Source of the DNA: Pseudolabrys sp.
GTDB taxonomy: Bacteria; Pseudomonadota; Alphaproteobacteria; Rhizobiales; Xanthobacteraceae
Assembly: GCA_025929185.1 (NCBI GenBank)
Contig: JAICMO010000009.1
Span: forward strand, 1-40,994
DNA length: 40,994 nt
Direction of reading: 5' to 3'
A program made the translations under genes and the position numbers. Of this stretch, positions 25,505 to 34,082 are shown in pieces (positions within the stretch are counted from its first letter, which is position 1; each line of letters opens with the position of its first letter). Below the pieces are notes generated by a model, which saw only the letters and a list, made by a program, of their open reading frames with translations, had not been told where the DNA came from and did not search any database.

Positions 25505-26626
25505 ATGCGGTTGGGCTATTTTACGATGCCAGTGCATCCCATGCACCGGGATTGGTCGCAGACGCTGCGCGAAGACCGCGAGGCGATCATCCTGGCCGAC
25601 GAGCTTGGCTTTTATGACGCCTTCGTCGGCGAGCACCTGACCGACGCCTGTGAAAACATCACCAACAGCATGATGTTTCAGGCAACGCTCATCAACGACA
25701 CCAAAACGATCAAGCTCGCGACCGGCACTACAAATCTCTCGCACATGCATCCGGTGCTGATCGCCGTGCAGTCGGCGATGTTCGATCACCTGGCGCAAGG
25801 CCGCTTTATTTTGGGCATCAGCGCCGGCGCGCTCACATCGGACGCGGAGGCACTTGGCCTGCTTGACGAGGATCGCAACAAGATTTTCGCCGAGGCGATC
25901 GACGTCATCCTCGCGATCTGGGAGCGCGATCCGCCCTACAACATCGATTTTCCCGACAACCGTTTCAAGGTCGCGATCAGCCGCGTGCCGGCTTACGAAC
26001 TCGGCGTCGGCATCATGGCCAAACCGTTTCAAAAACCGCGGCCGGAGATCGTCGGCACGGTCGTAGCACCGTTTTCGCCCGGCGTCGTGCAGATGGGCAA
26101 GCGCGATTTCCATCCGCTGTCGGCGAATTTTCTTTTGGCGAAGCACTTGAAGTCGCATTGGACCAATTACTGCAAAGGCAAAGCGGAGGTTGGGCAAAAT
26201 CCACGCGTTGAGGACTGGCGCGTGGCACGCGCGGTGTTCGTTGCGGACGATGACAAGACCGCGCTGCGCTACGGGCGCGACGACTCAAACAGCCCCTATC
26301 GTTTCTACTACGAGCAGATGCGCGCCAAGATGAAGCGCGGCAACCGGCTTTACGTGTTCAAGAGCTACAAGGAACAGCCGGATGAAGAAATGACGCACGA
26401 CTGGGTCATGGACCACTGCGTGATCCAAGGCGGCGTCAACAGCGTGGTCGATCAGATTCTGGCGCTGCGCGAGGAGACCGGCGATTTCGGCGAACTGGTC
26501 TATGCCGGCATGGACTGGGTCGATCCGCGGCTTGCCAGGCGCTCGATGCAGTTGATAGCTGAGGAAGTCATGCCGCGCGTTAATGCGGCGATCGGGAAGC
26601 CGGCCATCAAAGCCGCGGCGGAGTAA
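25505..26626 (+). CDS. LLM-class flavin-dependent oxidoreductase (luciferase-like monooxygenase)
   Basis: The 373-residue protein has the bacterial-luciferase-like fold. It contains MRLGYFTMPVHP at the first strand, ADELGFYDAFVGEHL (about 35-50), the family HPVLIAVQSAMFDHLAQGRFILGISAG region (about 80-110), and a C-terminal QGGVNSVVDQILALREETGDFGEL (about 310-335). The enzymes use reduced FMN and oxygen, or F420, to oxidise a substrate; substrate and cofactor cannot be read here. ATG 25505 was chosen because GGAG lies about six bases upstream; TTG 25490 is an alternative. It converges with a Rieske oxygenase gene, which hints at a shared catabolic role. Confidence 0.9.
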   Translation: MRLGYFTMPVHPMHRDWSQTLREDREAIILADELGFYDAFVGEHLTDACENITNSMMFQATLINDTKTIKLATGTTNLSHMHPVLIAVQSAMFDHLAQGRFILGISAGALTSDAEALGLLDEDRNKIFAEAIDVILAIWERDPPYNIDFPDNRFKVAISRVPAYELGVGIMAKPFQKPRPEIVGTVVAPFSPGVVQMGKRDFHPLSANFLLAKHLKSHWTNYCKGKAEVGQNPRVEDWRVARAVFVADDDKTALRYGRDDSNSPYRFYYEQMRAKMKRGNRLYVFKSYKEQPDEEMTHDWVMDHCVIQGGVNSVVDQILALREETGDFGELVYAGMDWVDPRLARRSMQLIAEEVMPRVNAAIGKPAIKAAAE

Positions 26627-26632
26627 TGGATG

Positions 26633-26710
26633 TGTCGTCCCCGCGAAGGGGGGCCAGTAATCATTGAACTTTTGGGGTTACTGAATTACCCGCTTTCGCG
26701 GGCAATGACA
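26633..26710. repeat. Imperfect palindromic repeat, TGTC-GTCCCCGCGAA type
   Basis: The left arm TGTCGTCCCCGCGAA pairs with the right arm TTCGCGGGCAATGACA across about 48 bases, in which CAGTAAT and ATTAC repeat the inversion. It begins seven bases after the LLM gene stop and could act as a transcription end. It appears to be a different family from the next element. Confidence 0.6.
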
Positions 26711-26730
26711 GCAAAGGGGCAGTAACTTTC

Positions 26731-26835
26731 TGTCATTCCGGGGCGCGAGAGCAGCGAGCGAACCCGGAATCCAGAAACGAATACCGAGATTGCATCTGGA
26801 TTCCGGGTTCCGGCCTCGGCCGGCCCCGGAATGAC
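26731..26835. repeat. Palindromic intergenic repeat, TGTCATTCCGG family, copy 1
   Basis: The outer arms TGTCATTCCGG and CCGGAATGAC enclose a perfect 15-bp inverted repeat, AACCCGGAATCCAGA (26761-26775) and TCTGGATTCCGGGTT (26795-26809). The element fills the gap between two convergent genes, ending four bases before the Rieske gene stop. A second copy lies at 29199-29335. It is a dispersed REP/BIME-like element, probably acting as a bidirectional terminator. Confidence 0.75.
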
Positions 26836-26838
26836 GAA

Positions 26839-28122
26839 TCAAACCGACACCGGCTCGGTGCCGAGTTCGCGATAAAGGCCGTGCTTCGCGCCATCGGCGA
26901 AGGCTTCGTTCTTTGCCAGCTCGATCGACACCGAGCGCACGCGCTGCGCCTCGGGCTCGGTCGCCGGCACCGGCTTGCCCTGCGATGCGGCTTCTGCCGC
27001 GCGCAGCATCATGCGGCGTGTCATGACGATGCCCTTGTCGGTCGCGCACAGATGCTCCTTGGTGCGATCCTGGATCGGACCCATGCTCTCCTGAATCGAA
27101 GCATCCTGCATCGCGATGCCGTCGACGCCGGTTGCGCTGTGGCCGTGGCGCTGCGCGTCACGGTCCATGAGATAGTTGTTTGACTTGTTGGCGAGCGGGA
27201 TGAACGTGCCCGGCACGTACTTGACGTGGATGCCCTCGCCTTCGCGCATGGCCGCGACTTCGGTCTCCTTCAGCGCACGGCTCGGGTGATAGTTGATGCT
27301 CCACGCCCAGCAATTCTCGTCGTCGATCGGCACCCAGGCGTGGGCGCCTAAAGGATGGCCTGCGCGCGGCGGAATGATCGTGTACCAGGGCATGATGAAC
27401 GGCGTAATGCGCCAGTAATAGCGCTCGGCATCGGCATTGCGGCGCGCGCCGATCAGCAAACCGCCGGAGAATTCCGCGACGTCGAAATGCGGCATGCGAT
27501 CCTTCTCGTTGTACTCGTTGCCCTTCGAGCCCTTGAACAACGGATCTTTGTTGAGCTCGGAACCATGCAGCCACGACACGTGGCTTGAATCGATGCCGCC
27601 TTCCATCGCCTGCAGCCAGTTGCATTCCTGCAAGCGCTTCGAGACGAAACGCTGCTCCGGTTTTACGTCGGCCCATTCCAGCGCGGGCGGCGGCGGCTGC
27701 AAGTCCGGCGGACCCATGTAGGCCCAGACGATGCCGGCCTTCTCAATGCAGGGATAGGATTTCAATTTGATGTTCTTGCGATAGCCCGACTCTTCGGGCT
27801 CCGACGGCAGATCGGTGCAGTTGCCGTTCACGTCGTACTTCCAGCCGTGGTAGTGGCAGCGCAGGCCGCAGTCCTTGTTCTCGCCGAACCAGAGCGAGAC
27901 GCCGCGATGCGCGCAGAACTCGTCGATCAGGCCGATGCGACCCTCGCTGTCGCGAAAGGCGATCAGCTTCTCGCCCATCAGCGTGACCTTGACCGGCGGG
28001 CAATCGCGTTCGGCGATCTCCTCGGCCAGCAGGAAGGGCGCCCAATAGCGCCTGAGCAGCCTGCCCATCAGGGTGCCGGGGCCGATGCGGCTCAGCTGGT
28101 CGTTCTGTTCACGCGACATCAT
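26839..28122 (-). CDS. Rieske aromatic ring-hydroxylating oxygenase, large subunit (phthalate-4,5-dioxygenase/LigXa-like)
   Basis: The 427-residue protein has an N-terminal Rieske [2Fe-2S] domain with CAHRG (about 70) and CHYHGWKYD (about 90-98), the C-X-H...C-X2-H ligand set. Further on is a mononuclear-iron site in the EGGIDSSHVSWLHG segment (about 185-198), the family's D..H....H motif. The start MMSREQNDQLSRIGPGTLMGRLLRRYWAPF is typical of phthalate 4,5-dioxygenase and related single-component oxygenases. A reductase partner was not found. ATG 28122 was chosen; a long upstream in-frame extension lacks family similarity. It diverges from a PdxA/TphB-like dehydrogenase, suggesting oxidation of an aromatic acid to a cis-diol followed by dehydrogenation. 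Confidence 0.92.
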   Translation of the reverse strand: MMSREQNDQLSRIGPGTLMGRLLRRYWAPFLLAEEIAERDCPPVKVTLMGEKLIAFRDSEGRIGLIDEFCAHRGVSLWFGENKDCGLRCHYHGWKYDVNGNCTDLPSEPEESGYRKNIKLKSYPCIEKAGIVWAYMGPPDLQPPPPALEWADVKPEQRFVSKRLQECNWLQAMEGGIDSSHVSWLHGSELNKDPLFKGSKGNEYNEKDRMPHFDVAEFSGGLLIGARRNADAERYYWRITPFIMPWYTIIPPRAGHPLGAHAWVPIDDENCWAWSINYHPSRALKETEVAAMREGEGIHVKYVPGTFIPLANKSNNYLMDRDAQRHGHSATGVDGIAMQDASIQESMGPIQDRTKEHLCATDKGIVMTRRMMLRAAEAASQGKPVPATEPEAQRVRSVSIELAKNEAFADGAKHGLYRELGTEPVSV

Positions 28123-28202
28123 GGCGGGACGTTTCCTTGCTTTGCGAGAGCTTGCGGGTCGGCCATTATAGGCGGCAGCCAAAGATGGAAAAGAGAACAG
28201 CA

Positions 28203-29189
28203 ATGCCTCTGCCGCGCATCGCCGTTGCAACCGGAGACCCCGCCGGAATCGGGCCGGAGATCGCGCTCAAGGCCGCGCTCGACCGCCGGGTGACGGCGCT
28301 GTGCCGGCCGCTGCTGGTGGGCGATCCGGCGGTTGTGCATATGCACGCGAAAGCGGCCGGGCTTGCGCCGGAGGTGAATGTCATCGCGAATATGGCGGAC
28401 GCGGATTGGTCGAACGGAGCGGTCAACCTGCTCGATGCCGGCGACGGCGCGAATGCGCCGGTGAAGATCGGCACGGTCGATGCCGCTTACGGGCGGGCCT
28501 CGCTCGCCGCCGCGGGGCGCGCGATCAAGGCCGCGCTGGCGAAAGAAGTCGATGCGGTGGTGGCGGCGCCGCAGACCGAGCGGTCCATCGCCGCCGCCGG
28601 TGTTCGTTTCGATGGCTATCCGTCATTCGTCGCGCGCGAGACCGGCACGCCCGTCAACGACGTCTATCTGATGATCTGTTTCGACGACAGCCGCATCGTG
28701 CACGCGACCTTGCACGTGAGCGTGCGCGAGGCCATTGCGCTCATCACGCGCGAAAGCGTCGAGCGCGTCATTCGCGTAACCGACGCGTCGCTCAGACGAC
28801 TTGGCATCGTCCGCCCGAAAATTTTCATCAGCGGACTAAATCCGCACGCCGGCGAGGAAGGGCTGTTCGGCCGCGAGGAAATCGAGATCATCATCCCTGC
28901 GATCGAACGCACAGCCACAGACGGCGTCGATGTAACGGGCCCGTTCGGCGCCGATACCATGTTCCGCAAAAAAGGCTGCGATGCCTATATCGTGATGCTG
29001 CACGACCAAGGCCACATCGCCGCCAAGCTGCAAGCCTTCAACCGCACGGCTGGATTGTCGATCGGCTCGCCGATTCTGTTCTCGTCGGTCGCGCACGGCA
29101 GCGCACACGACATTGCCGGCAAGGGCATTGCCGATCATGGCGCGATGGTCGAAGCGATCACGCGTCTGGCGAAGGTGAGCGCGCGATAG
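28203..29189 (+). CDS. PdxA-family dehydrogenase (PdxA2/TphB-like)
   Basis: The 328-residue protein is a member of the 4-hydroxythreonine-4-phosphate dehydrogenase family. It starts RIAVATGDPAGIGPEI and has the three metal-binding histidine regions of PdxA: TLHVSV (about 170), SGLNPHAGE (about 212) and LHDQGH (about 268). Family members include TphB, which oxidises the cis-dihydrodiol of terephthalate, and PdxA2 enzymes of sugar-acid use. Because the divergent gene is a Rieske oxygenase, the dihydrodiol role seems more likely than vitamin B6 synthesis. That is inference. ATG 28203 was chosen; ATG 28185 is in frame. It converges with the L,D-transpeptidase gene. Confidence 0.9.
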   Translation: MPLPRIAVATGDPAGIGPEIALKAALDRRVTALCRPLLVGDPAVVHMHAKAAGLAPEVNVIANMADADWSNGAVNLLDAGDGANAPVKIGTVDAAYGRASLAAAGRAIKAALAKEVDAVVAAPQTERSIAAAGVRFDGYPSFVARETGTPVNDVYLMICFDDSRIVHATLHVSVREAIALITRESVERVIRVTDASLRRLGIVRPKIFISGLNPHAGEEGLFGREEIEIIIPAIERTATDGVDVTGPFGADTMFRKKGCDAYIVMLHDQGHIAAKLQAFNRTAGLSIGSPILFSSVAHGSAHDIAGKGIADHGAMVEAITRLAKVSAR

Positions 29190-29198
29190 CATTCCTTC

Positions 29199-29335
29199 GT
29201 CATTCCGGGACGCGAGCGAAGCTCGCGGGCCCGGAATCCATACTCCGTAGCGTGGTGATTATGGATTCCGGGTTCGGCACGGAGCCGGCCACCGGGCCAC
29301 GCTTCGCGCGGACCCGTTGGTGCGCCCGGAATGAC
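29199..29335. repeat. Palindromic intergenic repeat, TGTCATTCCGG family, copy 2
   Basis: GTCATTCCGGG at the left and CCCGGAATGAC at the right enclose the inverted repeat CCCGGAATCCAT (29230-29241) and ATGGATTCCGGG (29261-29272), as in copy 1. The centre also holds GCGAAGCTCGCGGGC. It lies between the convergent PdxA-like and L,D-transpeptidase genes. The shared arms and the same kind of position show a dispersed element. Confidence 0.75.
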
Positions 29336-29339
29336 AGCT

Positions 29340-30314
29340 CTACCGCCTCGGCGGCGGAGGGAGCGCGCTGCTGCTGATCGAACCGGTTGAACCCGAACGC
29401 ATCTGATTGACCGGCACACTCTGTGCGGGCGCCTGCGCAACGGAAGCCGGCGCGGTGCTGGCGACCTCCGGCGGCTTGCGGCCCGGCAATACCACTACGC
29501 GGGTGCCGACCTGCACGCGGTTGTAAAGATCTTCGATATCCGAATTCAGCAGCCGAATGCAGCCGGACGAGACAAAGGTTCCGATGGTCGACGGCTGATT
29601 GGTGCCGTGGATGCGATAGAGGGTATGGCCGAGATAGAGCGCGCGCGCGCCGAGCGGATTACTGGGACCGCCGGCCATCACGCGCGGCAGATAGGGCTGA
29701 CGCTCGATCATTTCCGAGGGCGGATACCAATCCGGCCACTCCGCCATGCGCGAAATGCGCTCAGTGCCGCTCCAGGTGAAGCCCTCGCGGCCGACGCCGA
29801 TGCCGTAACGCAGCGCCTTGCCATGACCGAGCATCAGGTAAAGGAAGGTGTGAGGCGTATCGATGACGATCGTGCCGGCCGGCTCCCTGGTGGTGTAGTT
29901 CACCAATTGCCGCCTGAGCTCAGGCGGCAATTCCTTGGGCGTCCCTTGCTCCGGCTGATCTTCCGGCGGCAACGCCGCCGCATCAGGAGAGCCCGAAGCC
30001 GGCGCCACCCCGACCGAGCCGGGCGGGCGCACCACGTCCGGACCCTCGACCGGCGCCCCGGCGGGGCCAAGCTGATGGCCGTAGGGGTCGGACATCGGCT
30101 GTCCATTGCGCGCTGCGAAAGCGGGCGCCGGAGGAGCCGCTTCGTTGTCAACGAAATAACCGGAAGGTGGCGGACCGTAATCGGATGCGGGCGGCGGCGC
30201 AGGGCCGCGATAAACCTTCTGGGAGGGGCCGTAGTATTGAGCAGCGGCCTCACCGCCAGGCACAACAAAACACAGCAGCAACGCCGCGATGGCGGCAGCG
30301 GACCGAACCATCAT
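29340..30314 (-). CDS. L,D-transpeptidase (YkuD domain), secreted
   Basis: The 324-residue protein has a signal peptide (VRSAAAIAALLLCFVVPG, cleavage near AAAQ), a Pro/Ala-rich linker, and a YkuD catalytic domain (about 150-270). The catalytic motif is HGTNQPSTIGTFVSSGCIRLLNSD (split here: HGTNQPSTIG, then SSGCIRLLNSD), with His near 232 and Cys near 251. Preceding it are GTIVIDTPHTFLYLMLGHGKAL and PSNPLGARALYLGHTLYRI. The enzyme forms 3-3 crosslinks or anchors proteins to peptidoglycan in the periplasm, and this type is abundant in Hyphomicrobiales. The C-terminal tail is low-complexity and ends PPPPRR. Confidence 0.94.
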   Translation of the reverse strand: MMVRSAAAIAALLLCFVVPGGEAAAQYYGPSQKVYRGPAPPPASDYGPPPSGYFVDNEAAPPAPAFAARNGQPMSDPYGHQLGPAGAPVEGPDVVRPPGSVGVAPASGSPDAAALPPEDQPEQGTPKELPPELRRQLVNYTTREPAGTIVIDTPHTFLYLMLGHGKALRYGIGVGREGFTWSGTERISRMAEWPDWYPPSEMIERQPYLPRVMAGGPSNPLGARALYLGHTLYRIHGTNQPSTIGTFVSSGCIRLLNSDIEDLYNRVQVGTRVVVLPGRKPPEVASTAPASVAQAPAQSVPVNQMRSGSTGSISSSALPPPPRR

Positions 30315-30553
30315 TACCCACCCGAATTGGCCAGAATCATTCTTGCGCGCGCCTAATTGCTCCCGGATGGCGGCACATTCAAGACTATATTGGGGCTGCC
30401 AGGTGTCGGCCCCCCGTTGTCAGGACGTTTGCGAAGCGGAATGCGGGCCGGTGTTGAGTAGGCGCAACAGGAGGCCCAGCTACCGCCACCGCATCGCATA
30501 TCAAATGTTCCGGCGGACTGCGCTCACTGCCTGACGGCCGCAACTTGCAGGGA

Positions 30554-30934
30554 TCACGATTTCCCGTTCTCGGCAAGGACCTTGCGCGCGGTGCGGAAGC
30601 AATCGACGGCAACCGGAAAGCCACAGTAGATCGCAATCTGCGTGAGGATCGCACGCAATTCGTCTTGCGTGAGCCCATTTCGCAGCGCACCGCGAAAATG
30701 CGTTTCAAATTCATGCATTTTACCGAGGCACGCGATCATTCCCAGATTGAGGATACTGCGGTCGCGCGGCTTCAGAGTGTCATCTCCCCATACCTCGCCC
30801 CAGGCGAATTCGGTCAGCAAGCGCTGGAATTCGCGATTGAAGTCATCGACATTGTTGATGTTGCGGTCGACGTAATCGTCCCCGAGCACCTTGCGGCGCA
30901 TGGCCATGCCGCGGTCGTAACGGGTTTTATCCAT
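30554..30934 (-). CDS. Carboxymuconolactone decarboxylase family protein
   Basis: The 126-residue protein matches the CMD/AhpD-like fold. It starts with RYDRGMAMRRKVLGDDYVDR, as in PcaC-type 4-carboxymuconolactone decarboxylases. FNREFQRLLTEFAWGEVWGD, RSILNLGMIACLGKMHEFETH and GLTQDELRAILTQIAIYCGFPVAVD follow in family order. PcaC acts in the protocatechuate branch of the beta-ketoadipate pathway. The presence of a Rieske oxygenase nearby is compatible with aromatic-acid breakdown, but no other pca genes are in the window. The name is at family level only. It is divergent from the sigma factor operon with a 247-base gap. Confidence 0.88.
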   Translation of the reverse strand: MDKTRYDRGMAMRRKVLGDDYVDRNINNVDDFNREFQRLLTEFAWGEVWGDDTLKPRDRSILNLGMIACLGKMHEFETHFRGALRNGLTQDELRAILTQIAIYCGFPVAVDCFRTARKVLAENGKS

Positions 30935-31181
30935 GACTTCCTTCCTCTCTCGTTTTGATCGAATACCAAGTGCGCTATCTTGTCAGAGAGCAAACCGGCA
31001 CGGCTATGGGGCTCTGCGGGGCAATTAAGCTTCGACAATTCAAAGGATTAGAACGAAGGCGCCGTCTTTATGCTCGGATTCCCGGTTATCCCGGGGACCG
31101 CAGGTTTAAAGATGCTCGCCCGTTTATCGGATAGGCCAACGACTACCTTACGAAGGCTTTTCCGATGGCGACCCTCATCGC

Positions 31182-31730
31182 ATGGACGACAGCGACGAAG
31201 CGCTTATGGCCCGCGTCGCGCGGGGCGACCAGGCCGCATTCCGCGAACTCTCGCGTCGGCACGTTCCGGCAATGCTTGCGCTTGCCCGCCGCATCCTCGG
31301 GAACGCCGCGGACGCAGAGGACGTGGCGCAGGAGGCCATGCTCCGCGTCTGGACCAACGCGCCGCGCTGGCGCCCGCTCGCATCGGTGCGCACGTGGCTC
31401 ACACGCGTGGCGGTCAACCTTTGTCTCGACCGCAAGCGCCGTGCATCATGGGTTCGGCTTGAAGCCGCGGGCGACATTGCCGATCCTGCACCGCGCGCGG
31501 AACAGGTCATCGATTCGAGGGAACGGGCCCGGCAGGTTGCGGCTGCGATCGCGAAATTGCCCGCGCGGCAGCGCGCAGCAATCGCGCTTACTTATGACAA
31601 GGGCATGAGCAATGCGCAGGTCGCGGAAGTGCTTGAAACGTCCGTATCGGCGGTCGAGACGTTGCTGGTGCGTGCGCGGCAGAGCTTGCGGCGAGCGCTG
31701 GGCCATTTGATGAGTGGGGATGAGAGATGA
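31182..31730 (+). CDS. ECF RNA polymerase sigma factor
   Basis: The 182-residue protein has region 2 (about 10-80) with ALMARVARGDQAAFRELSRR, NAADAEDVAQEAMLRVW and WLTRVAVNLCLDRKRR. Region 4 (about 115-172) has AIAKLPARQRAAIALTYDKG and MSNAQVAEVLETSVSAVETL, the DNA-contacting helix-turn-helix. It is a group 4 (ECF) sigma factor. The next gene overlaps its stop by ATGA and probably encodes its anti-sigma or sensor partner. I did not find a convincing GGAAC-type autoregulatory promoter upstream. The operon continues into an RND efflux pump. Confidence 0.93.
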   Translation: MDDSDEALMARVARGDQAAFRELSRRHVPAMLALARRILGNAADAEDVAQEAMLRVWTNAPRWRPLASVRTWLTRVAVNLCLDRKRRASWVRLEAAGDIADPAPRAEQVIDSRERARQVAAAIAKLPARQRAAIALTYDKGMSNAQVAEVLETSVSAVETLLVRARQSLRRALGHLMSGDER

Positions 31731-32068
31731 AAGACGATCGGCGCATCGACGAGCTTGTGGCGCGCCATTTCGAAGCCGGTAACCGCGACGACGAGGCCGC
31801 CGTCGCGCGCGTGCTCGCGGCCTTGGCGGCGCAGCCCCTGCCGCGGCAGAGAGGCGGATTCGGCCTGCCGGAGCTGCTGCTCGACTGGCAGTTCGCGCCG
31901 GCGTGGCCGCGTGTTGCCGCGCTCGCCTGTTGCGCGGCGCTTGGGCTGATGATTGGGTTTTCCGGGGTTGACCGCAGCATCGACGGGCTGAACGCGGAAG
32001 CGGCGCAGGCGCCGAATTTCGCCAGCGCGGTTTTCGAGCCCGAGCCGCTGACGGGAGTGCGGCCATGA
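31727..32068 (+). CDS. Probable membrane anti-sigma-like protein
   Basis: The 113-residue protein overlaps the sigma gene by ATGA and the next gene by ATGA, so the three are translationally coupled. It has a charged N-terminal part (about 1-45) and one transmembrane segment, WPRVAALACCAALGLMIGFSGV (about 62-82; here shown as VAALACCAALGLMIGF), then a short tail. This layout is usual for small membrane anti-sigma factors. No canonical zinc-binding HxxxCxxC motif exists. The role is inferred from position and topology. Confidence 0.75.
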   Translation: MKDDRRIDELVARHFEAGNRDDEAAVARVLAALAAQPLPRQRGGFGLPELLLDWQFAPAWPRVAALACCAALGLMIGFSGVDRSIDGLNAEAAQAPNFASAVFEPEPLTGVRP

Positions 32069-32529
32069 GCATCGCACACGCTACGCCCTCGCTTCAAACC
32101 TCCTCGTCGCGCTGGCTGCTGCTCGCCTCGCTGGCGGTGAACCTTTTTTTTATCGGTGTTGCGGTCGCGCTACTCGTGCGAGCGCCTGCCAAGCCGACCT
32201 ATGACCGCAACGTTTTTGTGCGTATCGACCGCCTTGCGGGAACGCTGCCGACAGCCGACGCCGCCAAAATTCGGTCTGAAGTGGCTTCGCATCACGACGC
32301 GATTGAGGCCGCCCAGACCCAATATCGCGCAGCGCAGGACGTGATCCGCGCGAGCTTGCGCAAAGAGCCGTTCGACGAAAGCGCCATGCGGGCTGCCATG
32401 GTTCAGACCCGCGCCGCGCGACAGAATTTCGATCAAGTGATCCAGGGCGTGGTGGCGCTAGCGGCCGCGGAGATGTCCCCAGCCGGCCGCAGAGCCCTCG
32501 CGGACTGGCCGCCCGGCCGCAAGAAATAA
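32065..32529 (+). CDS. Spy/CpxP-like periplasmic heavy-metal sensor protein
   Basis: The 154-residue protein has one N-terminal membrane segment (LLLASLAVNLFFIGVAVALL, about 19-38) and a helical periplasmic domain. The domain contains LAGTLPTADAAKIRSEVASH and LRKEPFDESAMRAAMVQTRA, which match the 'periplasmic heavy-metal sensor' (Metal_resist/Spy-like) family. Such proteins sense metals or misfolding in the periplasm and signal to the sigma system (as CnrX does for CnrY/CnrH). With the two preceding genes it forms a likely sensor, anti-sigma and sigma unit. Metal-binding His/Met clusters typical of CnrX are not evident. Confidence 0.82.
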   Translation: MSIAHATPSLQTSSSRWLLLASLAVNLFFIGVAVALLVRAPAKPTYDRNVFVRIDRLAGTLPTADAAKIRSEVASHHDAIEAAQTQYRAAQDVIRASLRKEPFDESAMRAAMVQTRAARQNFDQVIQGVVALAAAEMSPAGRRALADWPPGRKK

Positions 32530-32588
32530 CGGCTAAAATATGCGGCGATCGGAGTGGGGCTCTGATTCGCCGCATTGAAAGTCGCTTC

Positions 32589-34082
32589 ATGGGTTCGGGG
32601 TCATGGATTCTGGATTGGGGGGCCAATCGGCGCGTGCGCCGATTTTTGAAAGTTGTGTGTGGTGCCGTGCTGATGCAGCCCTTGGGCGGATGCCTTCTGA
32701 CGGACCGGTCGAATCCCGCGCTCGACATTCCCCTGTTTTATCGTGACGGCCCGCGCAAAGCTGCGGGGGCACAAGCCGCGTTGCCGCCGCTCGACTGGTG
32801 GCGCAGCTTTCATTCACGCGAACTGACCAAGCTCATCGAGGAAGCGCGCGAGGCCAATCTCGACATTGCCGCCGCCGTCGCCCGCATCGTGCAGGCCGAC
32901 GCGCAAGCGCGCATTGCGGGCGCGCCTTTGCTGCCGGCCGTCGATCTCGACGCGAACGCCACGCGGTCGCGATCTTCGCAATCGACCGGCAGCGTCAATA
33001 GCGGCGCGTTTGCGGGAAGCGGCCGTTCCGAGCGCAATCTGTTTTCGGCGTCGCTCACGGCGAGCTACGAAATCGACTTCTGGGGCAAGAATCGCGCGGC
33101 GCTGCGCGCGGCGGAAGAAAATGCCGTCGCCAGCCGCTATGACCGGGAAGTTGTCGGCCTGACTACGATCGTCGGCGTCGCCAATGCTTACTTCCAGGTG
33201 CTGGCCGCCCAAGATCGCTTACGTGTCACGCGTGACAACGTGGCGAGCGCCAGCCGCATTTTGAACGTTATCAAACAGCGACTCGCCGCCGGCACCGCAT
33301 CGGCGCTCGAGGTCGCGCAGCAGGAAAGCCTGCTCAATACCGAGCGTGCAACGATTCCACCGCTCGAGCAGACGCTACAGCAGAACAAGGCCACGCTGGC
33401 CCTGCTGATCGCACAGCCCTACGAACGGGTGAATGTCCGAGGGGGCAGCCTGACGGGGATCACCGTCCCGCGCGTCACACCGGGACTTCCATCGGAGTTG
33501 ATCGCGCGTCGGCCCGACATCCGCGAGGCGGAAGCGCGGCTTGCCGCCGCCGACGCGAACGTCGAGAACGCGCGCGCTCAGATGCTTCCCAGGATCACGC
33601 TCACCGCGCAAGGCGGCTATCAGAGTGCCGTGCTCAAGACGCTGCTGCGGCCGGAATCCGCTTTTTACGATCTGACCGCGGGGTTGACGCAGCCGATCTT
33701 CGACGGCTTCCGCTTGCAGGGGAATCTCGATTTGCAAAAGGGCTTGCAGGACGAATTGCTGCAAGATTACCGCAAGGCGGTCATCTCCGGCTTTACCGAC
33801 GTCGACAAGGCGCTGATCGCAGTGCGGCAGACGGCCGAGACCGTCCGGCTGCAAACCGAAGTCGTGAACAGTTCGCGGCGCGCGTTCGACATTTCGGAAC
33901 AGCGTCTCAATGAAGGCACCGTCGATCTCGTCACCGTCCTGCAAACGCAGCAGACGCTGTTCCAGGCCGAAGACACGCTGGCGCAAGCGCGGCTCGCGCG
34001 TCTGCTGGCCGTCGTGAGCCTGTATCAGGCGCTTGGCGGCGGCTGGTCGCCCAAGCCGGTGGTGGCCGTCAATGCACGGTGA
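32589..34082 (+). CDS. RND efflux outer-membrane lipoprotein factor (NodT/OprM family)
   Basis: The 497-residue protein has a lipobox at LGGC (about 32-35) following a short hydrophobic region, so it is a lipoprotein. Two OEP repeats follow. DWWRSFHSRELTKLIEEARE opens the first, IAAAVARIVQADAQARIAGA begins its first helices, and LPSELIARRPDIREAEARLAAADANV (here in part: ARRPDIREAEARLAAADA) opens the second. RPDI.EAE.RL is the diagnostic NodT/OprM motif. The protein forms the outer-membrane channel of a tripartite pump with the adaptor and pumps downstream. The ATG 32589 start is kept; GTG 32634 is also in frame. Confidence 0.92.
   Translation: MGSGSWILDWGANRRVRRFLKVVCGAVLMQPLGGCLLTDRSNPALDIPLFYRDGPRKAAGAQAALPPLDWWRSFHSRELTKLIEEAREANLDIAAAVARIVQADAQARIAGAPLLPAVDLDANATRSRSSQSTGSVNSGAFAGSGRSERNLFSASLTASYEIDFWGKNRAALRAAEENAVASRYDREVVGLTTIVGVANAYFQVLAAQDRLRVTRDNVASASRILNVIKQRLAAGTASALEVAQQESLLNTERATIPPLEQTLQQNKATLALLIAQPYERVNVRGGSLTGITVPRVTPGLPSELIARRPDIREAEARLAAADANVENARAQMLPRITLTAQGGYQSAVLKTLLRPESAFYDLTAGLTQPIFDGFRLQGNLDLQKGLQDELLQDYRKAVISGFTDVDKALIAVRQTAETVRLQTEVVNSSRRAFDISEQRLNEGTVDLVTVLQTQQTLFQAEDTLAQARLARLLAVVSLYQALGGGWSPKPVVAVNAR

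Noticed and set aside
31070..31181. ECF-type autoregulatory promoter upstream of the sigma factor
   Set aside because: A GGACC-like and a CGTTT-like element are present, but their spacing is about 21 bases, outside the usual 16-17.
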